Below are positions 35,173 through 43,329 of a stretch of 64,000 nt of DNA, piece by piece. Below the pieces are notes generated by a model that was not told the origin of the DNA, ran no database searches, and worked only from the letters and a program-made list of their open reading frames with translations. Positions within the stretch are counted from its first letter, which is position 1; every line of letters begins with the position of its first letter. A program made the translations under genes and the position numbers. Source of the DNA: CAISIP01 sp038326025 (lineage in GTDB: Bacteria; Pseudomonadota; Gammaproteobacteria; Burkholderiales; Burkholderiaceae_C); assembly GCA_038326025.1 (NCBI GenBank), contig JBBQJP010000005.1, positions 55,424 to 119,423 on the forward strand, read 5' to 3'.

Positions 35173-37188
35173 TCACACCAGCTTGCGTTTGACCTTCTTG
35201 TCCCAGTCGCGGCTGAAGATCAGCGTGTCGCCCTCATAGGCCTCGAGCCGTCCCGTCACATGCCAGTGGGTCTTGCTGGCGCGCATGGCCGAGTACGTCT
35301 CGGTGCGCACGCGCCAGTCGCCGCGAGAACGTTCTTCGGTCCAGTGGCATTCCTGCGATGCAGACAAGGGGTCGTCAGGATGGATGCGATAGGTCTCCCG
35401 TCCGATCGCGCCGTAGGTCAGGCCATGTTCGTCGATCGTGCTGGCGCCAAAATCGTCCACGATGCAAAGCGTCTGGATACCGGTCTTCTGGTCAATCAGC
35501 ACATCACGCCGATTCGATGCAGCACGCACTTCGGTCAGTTTGACGGGCGACGCGGCTTGCGGCTCGGCAAAGGTCGGTGCGATCTCGTTCGGCCGGATCT
35601 TGCGCACCGGTAGATCGACAAAACTCGTGCCCAGGTTCAGCGTCAAGGTCGGAGCCTCCGGTGCCGGCCATATCAGCGGCCAGTAACTGGTGGACACCGA
35701 GATGCGCAGGCGCTGGCCACGGCGCACCTTGACTGCCACGTCGTCGAGTTGCAGCCGCACCGTATAGGTCTTGCCCGGCTCCAGCGGTTCGGGATTCTCG
35801 TGGCTGTCGCGGTGGCACAGATTGAGCACGCCGTAACTCAGGCGTGAGACCGCGCCATCGGGCCAGACCGCATTGAGCCGCACCGCCACATTGGCCAAGG
35901 GCTTGTCCGAACTGAGCTTGAGTTGCACCGCCGTGGCGCCGACGATGTCGATGTCCTTGGCCAGTGGTGCGCTGTCAAAGCTGACCGAACCGGCGTCGTC
36001 GCGGCGCTGGTCACCGGGAAACTCCGGGCCCAGCCAGATGATGCAATATTCACCGCCGTCGGCGCCCGTGGTCTGCGGCGATGCAATGGTGCATTTACCG
36101 GCAGAGCCCTTCAAGTTGCCCAGCATGCCGTTGGCGTTCAGATGCAGGCGCTGAATGGCGTGTATGTCCGATGGCCAGTGGCTGTCACTGACCCAGCGTC
36201 CGGCCACCTGGGTCACCGCGGCGCCGGGGCGCCCCGGCTCCATGATGTAGGTGCGATGCGCCGGGTCCTGTGCGACCCCGGTGTCGACGCCCTTGAGCCA
36301 CTGATCCCACCAGCGCAGCATCTCCTGCAGAAAGCCGATACGCGGCTCGGGCACGGCGAAATGCGGGTATTTGTGCGCCCACGGGCCGATGATGCCCTTG
36401 ACCGGCGCCTTGACCGAGGCCACCAGCCGCGGCACGGTATTGGTGTAGGCGTCGTTCCAGCCGCCGACCGCCAGCACCGCAGCGTCGATCGCGCCAATGT
36501 CTTCGCAGACCGAGCCGTGTTTCCAGTAGGCGTCGCGGTGCGGATGCTCCAGCCAGGGGATGGCCAGCAGTGGTTCGTTCTCCAGCCGCTCCAGCCACAT
36601 GGCACGCCAGCGATCGCCCACCAGTGCGGGATCCGGTGGTCGGGACGAATACGCGAACATCGTCGCCGACCAGCCCAGGTTTTCGTTGAGCAGGCAGCCG
36701 CCCTTGTAGTGGATGTCGTCGCTGTAGCGGTCATCGGTCGAACACAGGGTCACGATGGCCTTGAGCGCCGGCGGCTTCAATGCCGCGACCTGCAAGCCGT
36801 TGAAGCCGCCCCACGAAATGCCCATCATGCCGACGGTTCCACTGCACCAGGGCTGCTCGGCCAGCCAGGCGATGACTTCAACCGCATCGTCCAGTTCCTG
36901 CTGCGTGTATTCGTCGGCCATCAGCCCGTCGGAGTCACCGTTGCCACGCATGTCGACACGGATGCAGGCGTAGCCGTGGCCGGCCAGATACGGGTGGGTC
37001 AGTGCATCGCGCACATGCGTACCGTCGCGTTTGCGATAAGGCAGGTGTTCGAGAATCGCCGGCACCGGTTTCTTGTCGGCATCGACCGGCATCCAGATGC
37101 GCGCTGCCAGCTTGCAGCCGTCGGCCAGTGTGATGAAGGTGTTGGGGGTTTCCCTGACTTTGCGTGGGAAGGTCTTGATGGTTTTCAT
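35173..37188 (-). CDS. CocE/NonD-family (S15-type) hydrolase
   Basis: A 671-residue alpha/beta hydrolase of the X-Pro dipeptidyl-peptidase/cocaine esterase family. The nucleophile elbow GMMGISWGGFNGL holds the catalytic Ser, YACIRVDMRGNGDSDG is the oxyanion region, and GPWAHKYPHFAVPEP probably holds the catalytic His. The C-terminal jelly-roll domain (VRRGQRLRISVSTSYWPL) follows. MKTIKTFPRKVRE (37188) is taken as the start; an upstream ATG at 37254 adds non-family residues. No signal peptide is seen. It probably hydrolyses esters or acyl-peptides. Confidence 0.88.
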   Translation of the reverse strand: MKTIKTFPRKVRETPNTFITLADGCKLAARIWMPVDADKKPVPAILEHLPYRKRDGTHVRDALTHPYLAGHGYACIRVDMRGNGDSDGLMADEYTQQELDDAVEVIAWLAEQPWCSGTVGMMGISWGGFNGLQVAALKPPALKAIVTLCSTDDRYSDDIHYKGGCLLNENLGWSATMFAYSSRPPDPALVGDRWRAMWLERLENEPLLAIPWLEHPHRDAYWKHGSVCEDIGAIDAAVLAVGGWNDAYTNTVPRLVASVKAPVKGIIGPWAHKYPHFAVPEPRIGFLQEMLRWWDQWLKGVDTGVAQDPAHRTYIMEPGRPGAAVTQVAGRWVSDSHWPSDIHAIQRLHLNANGMLGNLKGSAGKCTIASPQTTGADGGEYCIIWLGPEFPGDQRRDDAGSVSFDSAPLAKDIDIVGATAVQLKLSSDKPLANVAVRLNAVWPDGAVSRLSYGVLNLCHRDSHENPEPLEPGKTYTVRLQLDDVAVKVRRGQRLRISVSTSYWPLIWPAPEAPTLTLNLGTSFVDLPVRKIRPNEIAPTFAEPQAASPVKLTEVRAASNRRDVLIDQKTGIQTLCIVDDFGASTIDEHGLTYGAIGRETYRIHPDDPLSASQECHWTEERSRGDWRVRTETYSAMRASKTHWHVTGRLEAYEGDTLIFSRDWDKKVKRKLV

Positions 37189-37349
37189 GGCGGATCTTTC
37201 GGCTGTGCAGACGGTCCGCATTGACTTTAGCAGGCTGGTATCGGTTGCCGGCATGCGGTGTCACCGCCTGCGCGGCCAGTCGCGCGTCGCATAACGAATG
37301 CGTAAAGCCGTATCCCCTCGGGTGCGGGGTAGGAGTCAATACGCTCGCA

Positions 37350-38156
37350 TCATGGCGCTACGCCTCGCACGGCCCAGGCCGCGGCAAGAAACGAGCGCGG
37401 ACCATCGTCCTCCCCGTCGATGTATGCGAGCCGAACAGCTTCCTTTAGTCTGTCACGCTCAGGCCTTTCAAGGGCCGCCACGTACTCCGCCTGCGGACCA
37501 TCCCTGCCCTCGCAGGGGGCCCAGTAGTCCTCGAAGGACGCGTAGTCCATGCGGATGGTCAGTGTGGCCTCTGTCACGTCGCTGAGCCCCGCGGCTGTCC
37601 ACGCTTTTGCCAATTCGGACGGTCGCGTCATCGGTCGTGTGTAGTTGCGTGCCCGCCGCGCGTTGGCACTTGAATCGATGGCAGCAGCCGTGTCGAAGAA
37701 AATCCGATTTGCGACGAAACCGCCGCGGGCGTCCCATACGGCTGCGCCAACCACTCCACCGGGCTTGGTGACTCGCCGCATTTCTGAAATGGCCTGCTGT
37801 GCGTCGGGAACGAAGTGCAATACCAGCAAGGACAGGCTGCGGTCAAAACTATCGTCAGGGAACGCCAATGCACATGCGTCTCCAACTTGAAAGCTGACTT
37901 TGTCGTCACCGTTGTGGCGGGTCGCGTGTTCGACGTAGGCGGGAGACATGTCGATGCCAATCACTTGCTGGGGTCGGCACAGCCGGGCCATGGCGAAGGA
38001 AAGGCAGCCCGTGCCGCAACCGACATCGAGAAGACGCTCTGTCGGCGCCGAACCCACGAAGTCGAGGAAGGGTCCGGCGAGCCGTCGGCTCCATCGACCC
38101 ATCTGTTGCTCATAACCATCGCCGCTGGATGCGATGAACGTCGAAGATGTAGCCAT
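37350..38156 (-). CDS. Class I SAM-dependent methyltransferase
   Basis: A 268-residue methyltransferase. Motif I is LLDVGCGTGCLSFAMARL, motif II IGIDMSPAYVEHA, the acidic D in VGDACALAFPDDSFD, and VLHFVPDAQQAISEMRRVTKPGG follows. This is the UbiE/arsenite-methyltransferase-like layout. The start MATSSTF (38156) is chosen because upstream in-frame residues are low-complexity and unlike the family. It stands alone, with gaps of about 160 bases each side. The substrate is unknown. Confidence 0.85.
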   Translation of the reverse strand: MATSSTFIASSGDGYEQQMGRWSRRLAGPFLDFVGSAPTERLLDVGCGTGCLSFAMARLCRPQQVIGIDMSPAYVEHATRHNGDDKVSFQVGDACALAFPDDSFDRSLSLLVLHFVPDAQQAISEMRRVTKPGGVVGAAVWDARGGFVANRIFFDTAAAIDSSANARRARNYTRPMTRPSELAKAWTAAGLSDVTEATLTIRMDYASFEDYWAPCEGRDGPQAEYVAALERPERDRLKEAVRLAYIDGEDDGPRSFLAAAWAVRGVAP

Positions 38157-38314
38157 TGACGGCTCCCCGCAGAGATGCAAACGGTCTTGACCCCTAGGCT
38201 CCCGGCAGACCCACGCGAAATGTGATTCTGCCCAATCCCTGGCCGGGTTGCAATGTCCGCTACGGGTCGTGACCCGCGGGTTGCTCGATCGTGGTGAATG
38301 CGGCGAGCCGGGAA

Positions 38315-39229
38315 TCATGCCGACACTGCAGCCAGACGCTCGCGCAACAACTCCAGAAAGGCCTGCACCGCAACCGGCAAGCCACGCCCGGCCAAGGTCT
38401 GGACCTCGATATCGCGTAGATCCATGCCGGCATCGCTGATGGGCCGGGCCACGAGTGCGCCGCGGCTGAGCAGCTGGCGCGCCGCCACCTCACTGGACAC
38501 CGTCAGGCCACAACCGCTCAGCACAAAATGAAGCACCAGGCGGGCGTGGTTGCTCACGAGTTGCGGCGATAAGCGCAGGCCTTGGCGACTGCAGACGATG
38601 TCCATCATCTGGCGAATAGTGGTTTCCGGTGGCGGCAGGGCCATTGGCCAGTCCGCCATCTGCTTCAGGGTGACGCCGGCGTTTGTCGCCAGCGGGTGAC
38701 CCGGCAGCATGATGGCCAGCACCGGTGCGGGCTGGCGGTACAGGACGGCGACGTCCTTGTGCGGCGCCCGGCTGAAACACAGGCCGATGTCGGCGTCTCC
38801 CTGGTGCACACACTCGGGAACCTTGGCCGTGGGCATCACCGACACCTCGATCTGGACACCCTGATGCGCCTGCTGGAAGTCCACGCAAAGACGCGGCACC
38901 AGCTCATTGGCAAAGGCATCCGAGGTGGCGAGCCGCACCACGCCGGCGCGCAGGCCTTGCAGCGCGCCTATTTCTTCCAGCGCATGCAGGGCTTCGAGTT
39001 CTGCGCGGCGCGCGTGCGCCAGCAAAATCTCGCCAGCCGCTGTCAGCACCATGCCACGCGGGTGGCGTTCGAACAAGGCCGCGCCGAGCTGCGCTTCGAG
39101 CGCCGCAATTTGCCGGCTCAAGGCCGACGCCGCCACATGTTGCCGCGCCGAGGCCTCGGTCAGCGAGCCGGTTTCGGCCACCGCGGTGAAGTAGCGAAGG
39201 GCCGTGCCCTGCAGGGAATGGGTGCGCAT
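38315..39229 (-). CDS. LysR-family regulator of the Bug/GGT locus
   Basis: A 304-residue LysR protein. The N-terminal winged helix is LRYFTAVAETGSLTEASARQHVAASALSRQIAALEAQLGAALFER, with an effector domain after about residue 90. It is divergent from the Bug receptor gene across 135 bases that contain three TTTGCCA half-sites (39263-39292). The last of these is about 72 bases before the Bug start, as expected for a LysR activator and autorepressor. Confidence 0.92.
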   Translation of the reverse strand: MRTHSLQGTALRYFTAVAETGSLTEASARQHVAASALSRQIAALEAQLGAALFERHPRGMVLTAAGEILLAHARRAELEALHALEEIGALQGLRAGVVRLATSDAFANELVPRLCVDFQQAHQGVQIEVSVMPTAKVPECVHQGDADIGLCFSRAPHKDVAVLYRQPAPVLAIMLPGHPLATNAGVTLKQMADWPMALPPPETTIRQMMDIVCSRQGLRLSPQLVSNHARLVLHFVLSGCGLTVSSEVAARQLLSRGALVARPISDAGMDLRDIEVQTLAGRGLPVAVQAFLELLRERLAAVSA

Positions 39230-39262
39230 GGATGTGCCATTTCATGATTGAAAGAATCTAGC

Positions 39263-39292
39263 TTTGCCATTTTGGCAAAAGTCTTTGCCAAA
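39263..39292. promoter_or_regulatory. Triple TTTGCCA half-site, candidate LysR operator
   Basis: TTTGCCA (39263-39269), TGGCAAA (39273-39279) and TTTGCCA (39284-39290) alternate in orientation. The first two form a 7-3-7 palindrome; the last two extend to a 9-base dyad (TTTGGCAAA / TTTGCCAAA). The cluster is between the divergent LysR and Bug genes. Confidence 0.68.
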
Positions 39293-39364
39293 ACGGTGTT
39301 TGTGCAGAACGCGTGGCTTTCCTAAGATACCGCTGGCAACTCAATCTATTAGTGGAGACGCGTA

Positions 39365-40348
39365 ATGCGACTGAAGTCCTGGATTCGTGGTGGTTTGGGC
39401 ATGGCCTGTGCCTTGGTTTTGGGTACGGCGGCGATGGCGCAGGCCCAGTGGCCCGAGCGCCCGGTGCGCGTGGTCGTTCCCTTTCCGGCCGGCGGGGCCA
39501 CCGATCTGGTCGCACGGGTGATCACCCAGCGCATGTCGCAGAACCTGGGCCAGCAGATGCTGGTGGACAACAAGGCGGGTGCAGGCGGCACCATCGGCTC
39601 GGCCGAAGTCGCACGGGCTGCTGCGGATGGCTACACCGTGCTTTTCACCACCAGCAGCACCCACGCCATCTCGCCGCACCTGATGCCGCGCCTGAGCTAC
39701 GACGCGGCCAAGGACTTCACGCCCGTGGCGCATCTGGCCAGCGCGCCAAGCGTACTGCTGGTCACCGCGTCGCTGCCGGTCAAGAACCTGGCCGAGCTGA
39801 TCGCCTATGCCAAGGCCAACCCTGGAAAGCTCAATTACGCCACCAGCGGCAATGGCACCGTCGTGCACCTGAATTCGCTTGCCTTCAGCGCGCAAGCCGG
39901 CGTGGAGATGACCCATGTGCCCTACAAGGGAACGGCCCAGTCCATCCCCGACCTGGTGTCGGGACAGGTACAAGTGTTGTTCGACTCCCTGCCTACCGGC
40001 ATGCCCCATGTGGCCAGCGGCAAGGTGCGCGCCCTGGGCGTGACAAGCGAAAAACGCACCGCGCTGGCACCCGACCTGCCGGCACTGGCCGAGTCCGGCT
40101 TGCCCGGTTTCTCATCGGTGACCTGGTTTGGAGTCTACTTGCCGGCTGGCGCGCCAACCGCATTGGTCGATCGCGTGAACCAGGCCTTCACGCGGGCAGT
40201 CCAGTCGCCCGAGGTCAAGGCCACCTTGGCAAAGCAGGGTATCGACACTGCCATGCCAGGCACACCAGCCCAATTCAGCGTCATGGTCAAGGCTGACAGC
40301 GCGCGCTGGGCCGACGTGATCCGCAAACACAAGATCAGCATTGAGTGA
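39365..40348 (+). CDS. Bug-family periplasmic substrate receptor (TctC-like)
   Basis: A 327-residue receptor with a Sec signal (about residues 1-27, AQA cleavage). VRVVVPFPAGGATDLVARVI, MLVDNKAGAGGTIGSAEVA and VPYKGTAQSIPDLVSGQ are the family landmarks. It is co-transcribed with a gamma-glutamyltransferase-like gene two bases after its stop, so the ligand may be a gamma-glutamyl compound or the product's precursor. No permease lies adjacent. Confidence 0.93.
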   Translation: MRLKSWIRGGLGMACALVLGTAAMAQAQWPERPVRVVVPFPAGGATDLVARVITQRMSQNLGQQMLVDNKAGAGGTIGSAEVARAAADGYTVLFTTSSTHAISPHLMPRLSYDAAKDFTPVAHLASAPSVLLVTASLPVKNLAELIAYAKANPGKLNYATSGNGTVVHLNSLAFSAQAGVEMTHVPYKGTAQSIPDLVSGQVQVLFDSLPTGMPHVASGKVRALGVTSEKRTALAPDLPALAESGLPGFSSVTWFGVYLPAGAPTALVDRVNQAFTRAVQSPEVKATLAKQGIDTAMPGTPAQFSVMVKADSARWADVIRKHKISIE

Positions 40349-40349
40349 C

Positions 40350-41969
40350 ATGAAGCCCAACACCAACACCAACACCAACACCATGGACTGGACCTTGCCC
40401 TACGCCTCGCAACGCAGTGCGGTGATGGGGCGCAACGTGGTCTCCACCTCGCAGCCGCTGGCCGCCCAAGCCGGCCTGCGCATGCTGCTGGCCGGCGGCA
40501 ACGCAGTGGACGCGGCCCTGGCCGCCGCCATGGCGCTGACCGTGGTCGAGCCTACCGGTTGTGGCCTGGGCAGTGACGGTTTTGCCATTGTGTGGGACGG
40601 CAGCCAATTGCATGGCCTCAACGCCTCGGGCCGCTCGCCGGCGGCCTGGACACCCGATTACTTCGCGCAGCGCGGCGGCATGCCATTGACCGGCTGGAAC
40701 GCCGTGACCGTGCCGGGGGCGGTGTCCGCCTGGGTGGCTTTGTCCAAACGCTTCGGCAAGTTGCCCTTCGCGCAGCTGGCCCAGCCCGCCATCGAATACG
40801 CCCGCCATGGTTTTCCTGTTTCGCCCACGATCGCGCGCCTGTGGGCGCTGGGGGCCGCCAAGCTGGGCACGCAACCCGGGTTTGCCGAATGTTTCATGCC
40901 CGGTGGCCAGGCGCCGCAAGCCGGTAGCCTCTTTCGCAGCGAGGCCCATGCCCGCACGCTGGAGCTGATTGCCCAGACCCACGGCGAGGCCTTCTACCGC
41001 GGCGAGTTGGCGCGGGCCATGGCCGCCCATAGCCAGGCCCACGGCGGAGCCATGACCGAGGACGACCTGGCCGATCACCAGGCCGACTGGGTGGGCACGG
41101 TCAGCCAGCCCTTTGGCGATACCGTCATTCATGAGATCCCGCCCAATGGCCAGGGCATCGCCGCGCTGATGGCGCTGGGCATGCTGGAGGCCTATGGTGC
41201 AGGATCCAGTCCAGTGGACGACATCGCGACCGTGCACGCCAGCATCGAAGCCATGAAGCTGGCCTTTGCCGACCTGGACGAATACAACGCCGACATCGAC
41301 GCCATGCGCGTGACGCCGGACGAGCTGCTGAACGCCGACTACCTGAATGCGCGCGCGCGCCTGATCGACCCGCAACGCGCGGGCGATCCTGGCTACGGCG
41401 CACCGCGCCCGGGTGGCACCGTCTACCTGGCGGCGGCCGACGCCTCCGGCATGATGGTCTCGTTCATCCAGTCCAACTACATGGGATTTGGCTCGGGCGT
41501 GGTGGTGCCGGGAACCGGCATCAGCCTGCAGAACCGGGGCCACGGCTTCAACCTCATCCCCGGCCACGCCAACGAGGTCGGACCCCGCAAGCGGCCCTCG
41601 CACACCATCATCCCTGCCTTTGCGATGAACGCCGATGGCACACCCCGCATGGCCTTTGGTGTGATGGGCGGCCCGATGCAGTCGCAAGGCCACCTGCAGA
41701 TGGCGCTGCGCGTGCTGCGTTACGGTCAGAACCCGCAGGCCGCGGCCGATGCGCCACGCTGGCGCGTCACGGGCGGCAAGGCCGTGGCCGTGGAGCCGCA
41801 CATGGACGCCCGGCTGGTGGCCGACCTGCGTGCGTTGGGCCACGAAGTGACAGTGGAGGAGGGCAACGGTGTGTTTGCCTTCGGCGGCGCCCAGCTGGTG
41901 TTGCGCCAGGGGGAAACCTACATCGCCGGCTCCGATTCGCGCAAGGACGGGCAAGCGGTTGCGTTCTGA
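40350..41969 (+). CDS. Gamma-glutamyltransferase-family protein
   Basis: A 539-residue member of the GGT family. The large-subunit region includes MLLAGGNAVDAALAAAMALTVVEPTGCGLG. The expected self-cleavage Thr lies at the start of GGTVYLAAADASG (canonical TTH context changed to TVY). The small-subunit oxyanion region PRKRPSHTIIPAF and the GPMQSQGHLQM block follow. No signal peptide is present, unlike periplasmic GGTs. It could act as a cytoplasmic acylase or hydrolase on an imported compound. ATG 40350 is upstream of a hexamer repeat, and a second ATG at 40383 lies just after it. Confidence 0.85.
   Translation: MKPNTNTNTNTMDWTLPYASQRSAVMGRNVVSTSQPLAAQAGLRMLLAGGNAVDAALAAAMALTVVEPTGCGLGSDGFAIVWDGSQLHGLNASGRSPAAWTPDYFAQRGGMPLTGWNAVTVPGAVSAWVALSKRFGKLPFAQLAQPAIEYARHGFPVSPTIARLWALGAAKLGTQPGFAECFMPGGQAPQAGSLFRSEAHARTLELIAQTHGEAFYRGELARAMAAHSQAHGGAMTEDDLADHQADWVGTVSQPFGDTVIHEIPPNGQGIAALMALGMLEAYGAGSSPVDDIATVHASIEAMKLAFADLDEYNADIDAMRVTPDELLNADYLNARARLIDPQRAGDPGYGAPRPGGTVYLAAADASGMMVSFIQSNYMGFGSGVVVPGTGISLQNRGHGFNLIPGHANEVGPRKRPSHTIIPAFAMNADGTPRMAFGVMGGPMQSQGHLQMALRVLRYGQNPQAAADAPRWRVTGGKAVAVEPHMDARLVADLRALGHEVTVEEGNGVFAFGGAQLVLRQGETYIAGSDSRKDGQAVAF
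40359..40382 (+). repeat. (AACACC)4 hexanucleotide repeat at the GGT start
   Basis: Four perfect AACACC units lie between two possible in-frame starts (ATG 40350 and ATG 40383) and encode alternating Asn-Thr. Changes in copy number would keep the frame but change N-terminal length or start spacing. Confidence 0.85.
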
Positions 41970-41983
41970 AGACGCAAGTACAA

Positions 41984-42015
41984 ACAGGCCGGTTGCGGAT
42001 TTTTCGCAGGCCTGT
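41984..42015. terminator. Strong hairpin between GGT and lrgB, terminator-like
   Basis: ACAGGCC (41984-41990) pairs with GGCCTGT (42009-42015), and TGCG (41994-41997) with CGCA (42005-42008) around GATTTTT. It lies 15 bases after the GGT stop in a convergent gap. There is no trailing T run, so termination strength is uncertain. Confidence 0.5.
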
Positions 42016-42052
42016 CGGGGAGGAAACGCGAACGCCGAGTTATGTCGGGTTG

Positions 42053-42072
42053 CCGAATTCCCGTGAATTCGG
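42053..42072. other. 8-base inverted repeat downstream of lrgB
   Basis: CCGAATTC (42053-42060) and GAATTCGG (42065-42072) flank CCGT, ten bases beyond the lrgB stop on the minus strand. It may help end the lrgAB transcript. No T run is seen. Confidence 0.4.
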
Positions 42073-42081
42073 GCGCCAGCT

Positions 42082-42810
42082 TCAGAACCAGCGTGCCACC
42101 AACGGCATCAGCAATGCCGCCAGTACCACCTGCACACCCAGCGCCAGACCGGCGTAGGCGCCGGCATCGGAATTGACCTGCAGCGCACGGGCGGCGCCGA
42201 TGCCGTGTGATGCGGTGCCCAATGCAAATCCGCGCGCCTGCATCGACAGGCCACCGATCGCATCGAACAGGTACTTGCCGCTGATCGCGCCGACCAGTCC
42301 GGTCAACACCGCGAACACGGCGGCCAGTGCCGGAATGCCGCCAATCTGTTCGGCGATACCCATGGCCACGGGTGCAGTGACCGACTTGGGCGCCAGCGAG
42401 CGCAGCAATTCTTCCGGCAGACCCAGCGCCCAACCAATGGCCACGGCGCTGGCCCCGGCCGCCGCGCCGCCGGCCAGGCCGGCCAATGCGATGGCCACGG
42501 CACGCCGGCGCAGTTCGCTGCGCCGTTGCCACAGCGGCCAGGCCAGCGCCACCACGGCAGGCCCGAGCAGGAAATGGATGAACTGGGCGCCGGAGAAATA
42601 ACGCGGATACGGTGTGCCACTGAGCGTGAGCAATACCGCCAGTACCAGCACCGTCCACAACACCGGGTTGGCCCAGGGCGCCTGGCCCAGCCGCAGGTAC
42701 AGCGCCTGCGCCAGCACATAGGTGGCGATGGTCGCCGTCAGGCCAAACAGCGGCGTGGTGGAGAGGTACACCCAGAGCTGGACGAAATCCTGCATTGGCT
42801 GCGCGTCCAT
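42082..42810 (-). CDS. lrgB: LrgB-family membrane protein
   Basis: A 242-residue membrane protein with about seven to eight hydrophobic segments. PYPRYFSGAQFIHFLLGPAVVALAWPLW, APKSVTAPVAMGIAEQIGGIPAL and LGTASHGIGAARAL are the LrgB/YohK signatures. Known relatives act with LrgA in murein hydrolase control, or export/import pyruvate or glycolate. The start is one base after the lrgA stop, so the genes form an operon. Confidence 0.93.
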   Translation of the reverse strand: MDAQPMQDFVQLWVYLSTTPLFGLTATIATYVLAQALYLRLGQAPWANPVLWTVLVLAVLLTLSGTPYPRYFSGAQFIHFLLGPAVVALAWPLWQRRSELRRRAVAIALAGLAGGAAAGASAVAIGWALGLPEELLRSLAPKSVTAPVAMGIAEQIGGIPALAAVFAVLTGLVGAISGKYLFDAIGGLSMQARGFALGTASHGIGAARALQVNSDAGAYAGLALGVQVVLAALLMPLVARWF

Positions 42811-42811
42811 G

Positions 42812-43177
42812 TCAGCCTTGCGGCCCGGGCGCGACTTCTTCGCGTCGCAACAACCAGCGCAGCATCAGTGCAGTGACGATCAGACCGATCCAGGTCGACA
42901 ACACGATCGCCACCAACATGCGCAAACCATAGGTCGACAACAGCCCGAGGTGGGTCATCACGCCCACACCGACCGGCACGAACAGCAGCGACAGATGGGC
43001 CAGCAGGGCGTCGGCCACCGCGCCCACTGGCGCGCGCACGATTTCCAGGCGCAGTGCGAAAAGCAGAATCAACATGCCGACCACGGGGCCGGGCAAGGGC
43101 CATCCCCACAGGCGCACCAGCACCTCGCCAGCGGACTGGCATAACAACAACCAGGCCAGTCCGGTCAATATCGGCAT
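42812..43177 (-). CDS. lrgA: LrgA/CidA-family holin-like membrane protein
   Basis: A 121-residue protein with four hydrophobic segments. QSAGEVLVRLWGWPLPGPVVGMLILLFAL and HLSLLFVPVGVGVMTHLGLL are the family signatures. It is the first gene of lrgAB, with the usual order and spacing. It is divergent from the HyuA gene. A short C-terminal Arg/Glu tail is cytoplasmic by prediction. Confidence 0.92.
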   Translation of the reverse strand: MPILTGLAWLLLCQSAGEVLVRLWGWPLPGPVVGMLILLFALRLEIVRAPVGAVADALLAHLSLLFVPVGVGVMTHLGLLSTYGLRMLVAIVLSTWIGLIVTALMLRWLLRREEVAPGPQG

Positions 43178-43329
43178 GGGGTGCGGGCCGTCGTGGCATG
43201 GATGAGTGGGTACATGCAGATATTGTGCGGCAGGCGTCGCAACTGGCGCCGTCGGCGTCGCCGCGGTGGCGGGCTCTCCTGCGCGATGGGTGCAGTATGC
43301 TTGCGGCGCATTTCCAAGGCAAAACCTGC

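Noticed and set aside
40359..40382. CRISPR-like repeat
   Set aside because: A simple tandem hexamer with no spacers; it is coding sequence at the start of the GGT gene.
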